A stretch of 43,836 nt of DNA, from positions 69,904-113,739 of the forward strand of contig DGTD01000075.1 in the NCBI GenBank assembly GCA_002396385.1. The letters are read 5' to 3'. Below, in pieces: positions 15,893 through 24,148 of the stretch. Position numbers and translations under genes: made by a program. The stretch is from Bacteroidales bacterium UBA4345 (GTDB taxonomy: Bacteria; Bacteroidota; Bacteroidia; Bacteroidales; Paludibacteraceae). Under the pieces are notes generated by a model. That model was not told where the DNA came from. It made no database searches and saw nothing but the letters and a program-made list of their open reading frames with translations. The first letter of the stretch is position 1, and every line of letters starts with the position of its first letter.

Positions 15893-17755
15893 ATGAGGAA
15901 CTTTACTAAAAACTGCATGTGCAGCCTATTGGGGCTGTTGTCTTTATGTAGCCTGTCAGTCCCTGCCAGTGCGGCCTACCCTTCCGGGTCTCCTGTAGTG
16001 GTGAACGGTAAACTGCGTGTCTCTGGCACCAAAATGGTGAACGAGTGTGGGTATACGGTGCAACTGCACGGCATGAGCACACACGGCCCGCAATGGTTCC
16101 CCAATTGCCTGTGCCAAGAGGCACTGCAAACAATGGTCGACGACTGGAATATCAATATCTTCCGCTTTGCCATGTATGTGCAAGAACAGGGATATATTAC
16201 CAATCCGTCGAAGTGGCGTTCCGAGATTGACAAGTATGCCGATATCTGTGAACAGTTGGGTATCTATTTCCTTATCGATTGGCATGTACTGAATCCGGGT
16301 AATCCGAATGCCAACCTGAGCGAGGCCATTGAGTTTTGGGACTATATGTCGAAAAAACACGCTTCGAAAAAGCACATCCTTTACGAAATATGCAACGAGC
16401 CGAACGGAAACAACGTCAAGTGGAGTGTGGTGAAGGAATATGCCGAGAAAATAACGGCTACCATCCGTAAGAACGACCCGAACACAATTATTATAGTCGG
16501 TACACCGACTTGGAGCCAGGATGTGGACCTTGCCTCGCAAGACAAACTCTCTGATGCGAATACCATGTACACGCTGCACTTCTATGCGGGAACCCATGGC
16601 GACTATTTGCGTGGAAAGGCTGAAACGGCTATTAAGAACGGCTGTGCGCTGTTTGTTACCGAATGTGGCACTTCGTCGGCCAGTGGCGACGGCTCGTACA
16701 GCCCCGATGCTATGCGCCAATGGGTGAATTGGATGAACCAACACGAAATCAGCTGGTGTAACTGGAGCTTTGCCGACAAAACCGAGGTGGCTTCTGCATT
16801 GAATCCGGGGGCCTGCAACTCGCGCAGCTGGAACAATACTACTGCTTCGGGTACACTTATCAAATCGTTGTTTAAGGAAAGTACTTTCAAATTCACGAAC
16901 TGCAATTCTGCTAATTCTGGTGAGAATAACAATAACAACCAGAACAACAATAATAACAATAACCAGAATAACAACGAGAATAACAACAACCAAAATAACA
17001 ATAACCAAAATAATAATAACCAGCAGCAGAATCCTGAGGTTTCTTATCCTACTCTGACTAACCAGATTGGAAGCCGCAAAATATACCGTATTGTGAATAA
17101 GAAGAGCGGTAAGGTGATGTCGATGAGGGGTAGTACTTCTGAAAAGGAGGCTTTGGTTCAGGATGTACGTTCCGAAAATGATGAAAGCCAGCTTTTTGAA
17201 CTCCGCGACTACAATGGTGTCTACACTTTGCGCAACGTGAAGAGTAACATGGTGCTGAGCAACTCCTATAATCCGAACCCTGGCGCCACAATTATCCAGC
17301 AGGTGCTTAGCGATTACGACAATCCGTCTGAGAAATGGGAAGTTAAACAGGTAGAGGGTAATTGGTTCCGTCTCGATAACAAGAGTGGTAACAATACTTG
17401 TATTGCGGTTGTCAACTCTTCTTACGACAATGGTGCGGCTGTTGCACAAGAGAACTTCTCTTCGGCCGATAACCAACTTTGGGGATTCGAATATGTGGAA
17501 GATGCCGATACCACCGGTTTCGATGTCATCTACAGCGAAAGTCTGGCGCTGTCTCCTTCTATTGTTGTTGACGAGTTCTCGGTTTATGGCGACTATACCG
17601 GGGTGGAGGTCTTTAATATTAGTGGTGTGAAAGTCGGCAGTTTCGGTTACCAGTCTTCTTATTATAGTATGGGTGACTTGCCGGCTGGCGCATACCTTGT
17701 TGCTGTTACTACTGCCGCAGGTTACAAAGAGTTCTTCAAAGTGGTGAAACGGTAA
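15893..17755 (+). CDS. Secreted GH5 endoglucanase with Asn-rich linker, beta-trefoil module and T9SS-type C-terminus
   Basis: A 620-residue extracellular enzyme likely to cut beta-1,4-glucans. Residues 1-28 form a signal peptide. Residues about 35-335 form a GH5 (subfamily 2-like) TIM barrel with VQLHGMSTHG, the acid/base E169 in the NEP motif, HFYAGTHG, and the nucleophile E257 in FVTECGTS. Residues about 344-382 are an Asn/Gln-rich linker encoded by near-repetitive AAT/AAC codons. Residues about 392-540 look like a ricin-type beta-trefoil (YRIVNKKSGKVMSM...QLWGFEYV), a probable carbohydrate-binding module. The last about 75 residues, ending MGDLPAGAYLVAVTTAAGYKEFFKVVKR, resemble a T9SS sorting domain. 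It is a single-gene unit, not part of a visible polysaccharide-utilisation locus (no SusC/D). Confidence 0.92.
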   Translation: MRNFTKNCMCSLLGLLSLCSLSVPASAAYPSGSPVVVNGKLRVSGTKMVNECGYTVQLHGMSTHGPQWFPNCLCQEALQTMVDDWNINIFRFAMYVQEQGYITNPSKWRSEIDKYADICEQLGIYFLIDWHVLNPGNPNANLSEAIEFWDYMSKKHASKKHILYEICNEPNGNNVKWSVVKEYAEKITATIRKNDPNTIIIVGTPTWSQDVDLASQDKLSDANTMYTLHFYAGTHGDYLRGKAETAIKNGCALFVTECGTSSASGDGSYSPDAMRQWVNWMNQHEISWCNWSFADKTEVASALNPGACNSRSWNNTTASGTLIKSLFKESTFKFTNCNSANSGENNNNNQNNNNNNNQNNNENNNNQNNNNQNNNNQQQNPEVSYPTLTNQIGSRKIYRIVNKKSGKVMSMRGSTSEKEALVQDVRSENDESQLFELRDYNGVYTLRNVKSNMVLSNSYNPNPGATIIQQVLSDYDNPSEKWEVKQVEGNWFRLDNKSGNNTCIAVVNSSYDNGAAVAQENFSSADNQLWGFEYVEDADTTGFDVIYSESLALSPSIVVDEFSVYGDYTGVEVFNISGVKVGSFGYQSSYYSMGDLPAGAYLVAVTTAAGYKEFFKVVKR

Positions 17756-17783
17756 ACTAAGAAATCATATACCTATTTGAACA

Positions 17784-17822
17784 GGGGCTGTCTGGAAATT
17801 TCAGATGGCCCTTGTCTCTTTT
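17784..17822 (+). terminator. Terminator after the GH5 gene
   Basis: A 12-bp stem with G-U pairs (arms around 17785-17796 and 17800-17811) followed by TTGTCTCTTTT. Confidence 0.65.
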
Positions 17823-17863
17823 GTGAGAACAGGAGTAATGAAAAACTTTTTTTGCAATAGCTG

Positions 17864-18781
17864 TCACGCCCCTTTCGCCTTCGAGCGGTTGACCATATAG
17901 ACCCCGGTAAAGACCAGCAGAATGGCCAGCGGATGGCTCCATCCTAAAACCCCTATCCCTAGCAGTACCGACACCGTGCACGATACTATGGGTTGCACGT
18001 AATTGTACATGGCCACAATGGTCGGGCGCAGAACTTTTTGTGCCGTAATGCTGAGCAGAAAGGCGAAGAAGGTTCCGCCTATAACCACAAAGGCGGTTTC
18101 TGCCCATGTTTTGCTGCTAACGGCGTTCCAGTTTGTTTCCAAAAGTTGGGGTAGTGCAAAGGGTATTATAATCAGGCTGGCGTAGGTCATCATCCACTTC
18201 ATGCACGTCGTTGCCGGAAATTTCTGTACGACACCTTTAAACGCGGTCAGGTAGATGGCGTAACTGCATTGGGCCGCTATACACATTAAGTCGCCTTTCA
18301 ACTTTCCGCCTCCTATGGCACCGTTTGCCGATGCCAGTATAAGGGTTGCGGCTCCGCACGCACCCAGTATCACGCCCCCTGCCTTCAGTAGGGTGATGGG
18401 CTCTCTCAGAAAAAGAAAGGCCAGTACCATGGTAAATATTGGCATGGTGGTGGTCATTATGCTGGCGTTGAGAGGCGATGTTATGCTCAACCCGATTATG
18501 TAGTTGCATTGGTTGAAGACGATGGCGAAAAGGGCGGCACCAAGCAGTTGCAGGTGGTCTTTTTTGCTGATTTTCTCCTCAGTTCCAGACCTTTTGCTGT
18601 CACCTGTCAGAAAACTGGCTAGCCAAAAGCATACCGATGCTCCAGTTACTCTGAAGCAAATCATTTCCAACCCCGATATTCCGTGTGTCATGGCATCTTT
18701 GCCGAGTGGGGCCATCAGTCCCCACATAATGCTGGCGCCGAGCATGCAGGCGTGTCCGGTTAGTAGTTTTTTGTCCTTCAT
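17864..18781 (-). CDS. EamA/DMT-superfamily transporter
   Basis: A 305-residue inner-membrane protein with about ten helices in two EamA repeats. The first repeat has HACMLGASIMWGLMAPLGK and a conserved PLNASIMTTTMPIFTMVLAFLFLREPIT segment; the second ends in VQPIVSCTVSVLLGIGVLGWSHPLAILLVFTGVYMVNRSK, the usual family signature. Members export or import small metabolites; the substrate cannot be read here. The start at 18781 (MKDKKLL) is preferred over the ATG at 18811, because a -7 element TATCTTTG lies at 18799-18806 on the minus strand and transcription would begin after the upstream ATG. Confidence 0.88.
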   Translation of the reverse strand: MKDKKLLTGHACMLGASIMWGLMAPLGKDAMTHGISGLEMICFRVTGASVCFWLASFLTGDSKRSGTEEKISKKDHLQLLGAALFAIVFNQCNYIIGLSITSPLNASIMTTTMPIFTMVLAFLFLREPITLLKAGGVILGACGAATLILASANGAIGGGKLKGDLMCIAAQCSYAIYLTAFKGVVQKFPATTCMKWMMTYASLIIIPFALPQLLETNWNAVSSKTWAETAFVVIGGTFFAFLLSITAQKVLRPTIVAMYNYVQPIVSCTVSVLLGIGVLGWSHPLAILLVFTGVYMVNRSKAKGA

Positions 18782-18798
18782 CTCTTTGTCTTGTGGCG

Positions 18799-18806
18799 CA
18801 AAGATA
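18799..18806 (-). promoter_or_regulatory. -7 element of the EamA gene
   Basis: TATCTTTG on the minus strand, about 18 bases before the chosen start codon. The -33 region is weak. It implies a very short leader. Confidence 0.45.
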
Positions 18807-19043
18807 CGCATTGGCGCGCTTGCGGGGAAAAAATGCGAGGTGTTTTATTATATGTGACTTTTTTGTAGAAAAGAGGTGTTTTTTTGTCTGTTTTACATTT
18901 TGTAAGTTGATTGGGTGGTGTTGTCCTTCTTCCTCCGTCAAAACAGCGGGACCTGATTCCGGGGCAGGTCCTTAAACTGGAATTGGCTGTTGTTTTTCTG
19001 TACTTTGTTCGGGAAAAGTGCCCGATTAGTGGACAAAGCTGTG

Positions 19044-19051
19044 TAAATTTG
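19044..19051 (+). promoter_or_regulatory. -7 element before the GYF_2-like gene
   Basis: TAAATTTG, 18 bases before the ATG at 19070; the -33 element is not clear. It may serve both this gene and the hsdM operon that follows. Confidence 0.4.
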
Positions 19052-19069
19052 TGTGGAGACTTTTGAAAT

Positions 19070-19840
19070 ATGAGGTATTATCTATATAGCAAAAAAGACG
19101 AGGGCTTGTTCGATAAAGAACAACTCCGTGGCTTGGATATCGATAAAGACGACTTGGTGAAAAAAGAGGATGGCGATTGCTGGATTGAAGCCGGTAGGGT
19201 AGACGAACTGGCCGACCTCTTCATCCCTCCGGTTGATTTCGATTCCGAATGTGGCTTTTCTGACGATGGCAGTACGCAAGAGCCTGCCGACGGGGTGGGT
19301 GCTGGCACTGGCTGCGCTTCTTCTGACGTGTCGTTACCTTTGGTTGTCGAACAACGTCTGGCCGATAAACCTTCGCTGGCGTTTGGTAAGGCTCGGCTGG
19401 CGGCTTTTGCCGCTGTCTTATTGGCGTTGGTGCTGCTCGGCTCCAATCCGAACAAAAACGATCATTACATGGTGGCACAGCAGATGGTCATCAACGGACT
19501 GCAGGCGCAGGACCATTCCCGCTCGTGGGGCGAATCGCTGATGGATATGTTTTTCGGTGGATTCAGCTTCTTCGACAGTTTTACGACCGGCCGGATTATG
19601 AACGATGTGGAGTGCCACAACGCTTTCCTGTTCAGCTATAGCAAGGTGACCGATGAGGAAGCAGGCAGCCACTGGATTACCTTCGGTGTGCTGGGACACA
19701 TCTTCCCGATGAACCAGGAGGCCCTGAACGAACACATCTCGCATGTACTGTATGGTACACGCCGGCACCAACCGGAAAAAAAGCAGACACCACGCAGAAA
19801 ACAGCAACAGACCGTTCCTGAGGGCGGACAAAGTTTGTGA
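19070..19840 (+). CDS. Membrane protein with N-terminal GYF_2-like domain, unknown function
   Basis: A 256-residue protein. Residues 1-50 (RYYLYSKKDEGLFDKEQLRGL...DCWIEAGRVDELADLF) resemble the GYF_2 domain also found on the PrsW-like protein at 8655. An acidic low-complexity stretch follows, then a single helix at about 109-125 (LAAFAAVLLALVLLG). The remaining domain (NPNKNDHYMVAQQM...AFLFSYSKV...WITFGVLGHIFP) is faintly like the DUF4359 family, with low certainty. A basic Gln/Lys-rich tail ends the protein. It lies 27 bases upstream of hsdM in the same direction, so it may be cotranscribed with the restriction locus; whether it belongs to that system functionally is unknown. Confidence 0.7.
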   Translation: MRYYLYSKKDEGLFDKEQLRGLDIDKDDLVKKEDGDCWIEAGRVDELADLFIPPVDFDSECGFSDDGSTQEPADGVGAGTGCASSDVSLPLVVEQRLADKPSLAFGKARLAAFAAVLLALVLLGSNPNKNDHYMVAQQMVINGLQAQDHSRSWGESLMDMFFGGFSFFDSFTTGRIMNDVECHNAFLFSYSKVTDEEAGSHWITFGVLGHIFPMNQEALNEHISHVLYGTRRHQPEKKQTPRRKQQQTVPEGGQSL

Positions 19841-19867
19841 TATTGTCAGACGTATAATAATAGAAAA

Positions 19868-21628
19868 ATGGCACAAGATAAGATTCAGGTAGTCGGCACT
19901 AACATTGCCGAAAAAGCAAGCATGATTTGGAACGTGGCCGACCAGCTTCGTGGCCCTTTCAAACCCCACGAATACGGTTTGGTCATTCTTCCTATGACGG
20001 TTATCAAGCGATTCCACGACTGCTTGCTGCCTACCCACGATGCCGTATTGGCCAAATGGGAAGTGGTGAAGAACATGGCGGTGTATGACGGTATGATGAA
20101 GAAGGCCTCTGGCTACAGTTTCTACAACACCAGCAAGTTTACTTTTGAATCGCTTTTGGCCGATGCCGAGAACATCGAGTCTAACTTCCGCGACTACCTC
20201 AACGGATTCTCTGAAAATGTGCAGGACATCCTTACCAATTTCGATTTCGACAGCGTCATCCGCCGTATGGTCGAAAACAACATGCTGTATCTTGTCATCA
20301 AGGAGTTCGCTTCGCAGAAGGGATATCTTGGACCGGACAAGATTAGCGCCGTTGACTGCGGTTACATCTTCGAAGACTTGGTGCGCCGTTTCTCTGAAAG
20401 CTATGGTGAAGATGCTGGAGCGCACTTCACCAGTCGGGACATCATCTATCTGATGACCGATATTCTGCTTGCCGATGCCGACCTTACCCAAGAGGCGACC
20501 ATACCTGTCTATGATATGACCATGGGCACCAGTCAGATGCTTTCGTGTATGGAAGAACGCATACATGCGCTCAACAAGAACAGTTCTGTGCTTTGCTACG
20601 GCCAGGAGTTCAACCCAAGCACTTTCGCGATTGCGAAGTCCGATATGCTCATCCGTGGTGGCGAGGCGGGCAACATGCGATTTGGCGACACCCTCTCGAA
20701 CGACCAGTTCCAGGGCTACCAGTTCAAATACATCATCTCAAATCCGCCTTTCGGCATCGACTGGAAGCGCGAGCAGGCTGCCGTGGAGTCGGAAGCCAAG
20801 ATGGGTTTTAGCGGCCGTTTCGGTGCCGGTCTGCCAAAAATCAGCGACGGCCAGCAACTGTTCGTCTTGAATGGCTTGAGCAAGCTCGACAAGGAAGGTA
20901 AAATGGCGATTATTCAGAACGGTTCTCCGCTTTTCAGCGGTGATGCTGGTAGTGGCCCGAGCAAGATACGCCAATACATTCTGGAGAACGACTGGCTAGA
21001 CGCCATCATCCAGCTCAGTACCGACCAGTTTATGAATACCGGCATCAGCACCTACATTTGGGTACTGAACAAGAACAAACAGGAATGGAAGACGGGCAAG
21101 GTGCAACTGATTGACGCTTCACACTGTTACGAACAGCGCCGTAAGAGCATTGGAAACAAGCGTAACGACATTACAGATAAATGCCGTGAACTGATTGTGA
21201 AAGCTTATGGCGACTATGCCAACGGCATCTATAAAGACGAGGACAACGCCGACATCTACTGCGAAAGCAAGGTGTTCGACACCACCGATTTCGGCTATAA
21301 CAAGATTACCATTGAACGCCCACTGCGTGACGAGAATGGTGAAATCGTAAAGGATAAGAAGGGCAAGGTGACTGCCGACAGTTCGCTGAGAGACACCGAG
21401 AATGTGCCGTTGAAGGAGGACATCGACGCCTACTTCCAGCGTGAGGTATTGCCTTATGCACCCGATGCGTGGATAGACAAGAAAAAGACGGTGGTCGGTT
21501 ACGAAATACCGATGACCCGCTATTTCTACAAATACGAGCAACCCGAAAAGAGCGACGATGTGCTTAACCGCATTGTCAGTTTGGAAGACAGCATTGCCAA
21601 GTCGCTGAAAAACCTGTTCGACAACTGA
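19868..21628 (+). CDS. hsdM: Type I restriction-modification DNA methyltransferase subunit
   Basis: A 586-residue N6-adenine methyltransferase that, with HsdS, methylates the host recognition site and forms the core of the restriction complex. Residues about 10-150 are the HsdM N-terminal helical domain. The methylase domain follows, with GAHFTSRDIIYLM, motif I at D216-S222 (DMTMGTS) and catalytic motif IV N292-P-P-F295. Motif I differs from the more common D-P-x-x-G-T-G-G form. I believe a branch of HsdM proteins carries this form, so it need not mean loss of activity. The stop codon overlaps the next start (TGATG). Confidence 0.95.
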   Translation: MAQDKIQVVGTNIAEKASMIWNVADQLRGPFKPHEYGLVILPMTVIKRFHDCLLPTHDAVLAKWEVVKNMAVYDGMMKKASGYSFYNTSKFTFESLLADAENIESNFRDYLNGFSENVQDILTNFDFDSVIRRMVENNMLYLVIKEFASQKGYLGPDKISAVDCGYIFEDLVRRFSESYGEDAGAHFTSRDIIYLMTDILLADADLTQEATIPVYDMTMGTSQMLSCMEERIHALNKNSSVLCYGQEFNPSTFAIAKSDMLIRGGEAGNMRFGDTLSNDQFQGYQFKYIISNPPFGIDWKREQAAVESEAKMGFSGRFGAGLPKISDGQQLFVLNGLSKLDKEGKMAIIQNGSPLFSGDAGSGPSKIRQYILENDWLDAIIQLSTDQFMNTGISTYIWVLNKNKQEWKTGKVQLIDASHCYEQRRKSIGNKRNDITDKCRELIVKAYGDYANGIYKDEDNADIYCESKVFDTTDFGYNKITIERPLRDENGEIVKDKKGKVTADSSLRDTENVPLKEDIDAYFQREVLPYAPDAWIDKKKTVVGYEIPMTRYFYKYEQPEKSDDVLNRIVSLEDSIAKSLKNLFDN

Positions 21629-22722
21629 TGCTTATGGAAGAAAAGAACCTGACGCCAGCAGGCGAGAACGAATTGTTCGCCCATGTCTCTGCCTTGATAG
21701 AACAAAGCCGCCAACAGGTGGCAAAGGCAGTGAATACCGCCATGGTTTATACCTACTATGGCGTGGGCCGGTATATTGTGGAGTTTGAACAGGGTGGGGA
21801 GAAGCGTGCCGAATACGGAAAAGGTGTGCTGAAACGATTGTCGGAAAGACTGACAGAGAAGTATGGAAATGGTTGGTCAGAAGAGACCTTGAAAAAGTGT
21901 AGAAAGTTTTATCAAATATATAAGATTGGGTCTACATCGCAGACCCAATCCCTAGGTACAACAGAATTGGTCCACAGTGTGGACCAAATGTACAACTTTA
22001 CGCTTTCGTGGAACCACTATCAGATTCTTATGCGTATCGACAACCCCCAAGCGCGCAGTTTTTACGAGATTGAGGCCCACAACCAGCAGTGGAGCGTACG
22101 CCAGTTGCAGCGACAAGTTGGAAGCAGTTTGTATGAGCGTTTGGCTCTGAGCAGAAACAAGGACGAGGTGATGCGTTTGGCGAACGAGGGACAGACCTTC
22201 GAGAAGCCTATTGATATCATTAAGAATCCGCTGGTATTAGAATTTGTGGGATTAAAACCAGATAGCTCTTATAGCGAAACGGATCTTGAGAGTGCTATCA
22301 TCGATAAATTGCAAATGTTCCTATTAGAGATGGGCAAAGGCTTCTTGTTTGAGGCAAGACAGAAACGCTTTACCTTCGACGAGGACAATTTTTATGTTGA
22401 TTTGGTTTTCTATAACAGATTGTTGCAGTGTTTTGTGTTGATTGACTTAAAGATTGACAAACTCACGCACCAAGATTTGGGACAAATGCAGATGTATGTC
22501 AATTACTACGACCGCTACGAAAAACAAGATTTTGAAAAACCGACCATTGGTATTCTGCTCTGCAAAGAGAAGAACGATGCCCTTGTGGAACTGACTTTGC
22601 CAAAGGACGCCAACATCTATGCACAGCAATACGCATTGTGCCTGCCCGACAAGGCTCTGCTGCTGCAGAAACTGAACGAGTGGACAGAAGAATTTGAAAA
22701 CCAGAAGGAGGTAAGACTATGA
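21628..22722 (+). CDS. DUF1016/YhcG-family PD-(D/E)XK nuclease-like protein
   Basis: A 364-residue protein. The N-terminal DUF1016 helical domain has YTYYGVGRYIVEFEQGGEKRAEYGKGVL and W..E.LKKCRKFYQ. The C-terminal PD-(D/E)XK-like domain has FYVDLVFYNRLLQCFVLIDLK and DLGQMQMYVNYYD, a well-known YhcG signature. These genes are often found inside type I restriction operons but their role is unsettled; possibilities are an extra nuclease or a modulator of restriction. It overlaps hsdM at its start and hsdS at its end (ATGA), so it is translationally coupled to both and likely made in proportion to them. Confidence 0.9.
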   Translation: MLMEEKNLTPAGENELFAHVSALIEQSRQQVAKAVNTAMVYTYYGVGRYIVEFEQGGEKRAEYGKGVLKRLSERLTEKYGNGWSEETLKKCRKFYQIYKIGSTSQTQSLGTTELVHSVDQMYNFTLSWNHYQILMRIDNPQARSFYEIEAHNQQWSVRQLQRQVGSSLYERLALSRNKDEVMRLANEGQTFEKPIDIIKNPLVLEFVGLKPDSSYSETDLESAIIDKLQMFLLEMGKGFLFEARQKRFTFDEDNFYVDLVFYNRLLQCFVLIDLKIDKLTHQDLGQMQMYVNYYDRYEKQDFEKPTIGILLCKEKNDALVELTLPKDANIYAQQYALCLPDKALLLQKLNEWTEEFENQKEVRL

Positions 22723-24032
22723 GAAAAATGAAGGATAGCGGTATCGAATGGATTGGACAGATTCCGGAAGAGTGGCTAATAAAAAGAATAGGATCCCTTT
22801 ATTCAGAAAGAAGAGTAAAGGTTAGTGATAAAGATTATCCACCATTATCTGTAACAAAGAAAGGTATTTTACCTCAATTGGAAACAGTGGCCAAAACTGA
22901 TGCTCATGATGATAGAAAGTTGGTTGTTAATGGAGATTTTGTAATAAATAGCCGTTCTGATAGAAGAGGATCTTGTGGCATTTCAGATCTAGATGGTTCA
23001 GTTTCGCTAATTAATACAGTGTTAACACCAAAAATTAAACTTGATAGAGGGTATTATAGATGGTTGTTTAGTTCTGCATTATTTGCTGATGAATTTTACA
23101 AATGGGGACATGGTATAGTTGACGATTTGTGGACTACCAATTGGAATGATATGAAATCAATCGTAATTTCATATCCTCCTAAAGAAATCCAGCACTCCAT
23201 TGCCACCTACCTCGACCGCAAGTGTTCAGAAATAGACAGCATAGTTCGTGAAACGGAGCAAACGATAGAGGAATATAAGAAACTGAAACAAAGTCTCATA
23301 ACCGAAGTGGTGACCGGCAAAAAGCGTGTCGCTGATGACGGTCTTTCGCTTTCTAACGAACCCCGCAAAATGAAGGATAGTGGCGTGGAATGGATTGGCG
23401 AGGTGCCGGAAGAGTGGAATTTGTGCCCATTCCGACATTTATTAAAAGAACGAAGTGAAAAAAATAATCCGATAAAAAGTGAGGAAAGACTGTCTCTTTC
23501 AATAGAACTTGGAGTTACATTGTATTCTGAAAAAACTACAAATCTTGATAGATTTAAGGATGATTTCACTCAATATAAATTAGCACATGAAGGTGATCTT
23601 GTAATGAATAGTATGAATATGATTGTTGGGGCTTCTGGTGTTTCAAAATATTTTGGTTGTGTTAGTCCTGTATATTATACATATTATGATGAACTAGAAG
23701 ATCATGTTACAACTAAATTTTGTGAATATATCTTCAGATGTAAAACGATGTTAAGAGTTCTGTATAGTTTAGGTAAAGGTATATATGCAATAGAACGCGG
23801 TGATGACAAAGTTAATACTTGCCGATTAAAAGTGTCGAAAGAAGATTTAAAAAGTATAATGATACCATGTCCTTCTGAAAACGAGCAACGAATTATTGTT
23901 AAATACCTTTCTACAAAGTGTTCCGAAATCGACAAACTAATTGCTGACAAGCAAACCTTGTTGCAGGAGTTGGACACCTACAAAAAGAGCCTGATTTACG
24001 AGTGTGTAACGGGGAAAAGGGAGGTAAACTAA
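22719..24032 (+). CDS. hsdS: Type I restriction-modification specificity subunit
   Basis: A 437-residue DNA-recognition subunit with two target-recognition domains (about residues 20-150 and 235-380), each followed by a helical spacer (YLDRKCSEIDSIVRETEQTIEEYKKLKQSLI and YLSTKCSEIDKLIADKQTLLQELDTYKKSLI). Each half begins with the same motif, MKDSGIEWIGQIPEEW and MKDSGVEWIGEVPEEW, reflecting the pseudo-repeat design. The two recognition segments are much richer in A+T than the spacers and flanking genes, as expected for domains exchanged by recombination. The recognised sequence cannot be deduced. No invertase or second hsdS copy is present in the window. Confidence 0.95.
   Translation: MRKMKDSGIEWIGQIPEEWLIKRIGSLYSERRVKVSDKDYPPLSVTKKGILPQLETVAKTDAHDDRKLVVNGDFVINSRSDRRGSCGISDLDGSVSLINTVLTPKIKLDRGYYRWLFSSALFADEFYKWGHGIVDDLWTTNWNDMKSIVISYPPKEIQHSIATYLDRKCSEIDSIVRETEQTIEEYKKLKQSLITEVVTGKKRVADDGLSLSNEPRKMKDSGVEWIGEVPEEWNLCPFRHLLKERSEKNNPIKSEERLSLSIELGVTLYSEKTTNLDRFKDDFTQYKLAHEGDLVMNSMNMIVGASGVSKYFGCVSPVYYTYYDELEDHVTTKFCEYIFRCKTMLRVLYSLGKGIYAIERGDDKVNTCRLKVSKEDLKSIMIPCPSENEQRIIVKYLSTKCSEIDKLIADKQTLLQELDTYKKSLIYECVTGKREVN
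22728..22775 (+). repeat. hsdS internal direct repeat, copy 1
   Basis: A 48-base segment coding the start of the first half of HsdS; 40 of 48 bases match the copy at 23370. Confidence 0.8.
23370..23417 (+). repeat. hsdS internal direct repeat, copy 2
   Basis: The matching 48-base segment that starts the second half of HsdS. Such repeats can guide domain exchange. Confidence 0.8.
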
Positions 24033-24117
24033 TAGTGCCTGGCGTAATTCCTCTGGTACAACACCGCTGAACTTGCGATTTTGTACTGGGAACGTCTCCT
24101 TTTCCCTTCTGTTTCCC

Positions 24118-24125
24118 TATCTTTG
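24118..24125 (+). promoter_or_regulatory. -7 element of the ATPase/STAS-like gene
   Basis: TATCTTTG lies 24 bases before the ATG at 24149, inside the 116-base gap after hsdS. No strong -33 match is seen. It suggests the gene can be expressed separately from the restriction genes. Confidence 0.45.
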
Positions 24126-24148
24126 TCTAAAATTCCAAATGCAGGAAT

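Noticed and set aside
15956..17476. A 506-codon open frame antisense to the GH5 gene
   Set aside because: It exists because the Asn-rich linker and low stop frequency leave the opposite strand open. The product is an Ile/Val-rich low-complexity peptide, while the plus strand codes a complete known enzyme.
18946..18972. Hairpin GGACCTG/CAGGTCC as a terminator
   Set aside because: The stem is only seven base pairs, has no T tract after it, and no plus-strand gene ends upstream.
19418..20566. A 382-codon open frame antisense to the GYF_2-like gene and hsdM
   Set aside because: It spans two unrelated genes on the other strand, has no recognisable motif or promoter, and is explained by codon bias of hsdM.
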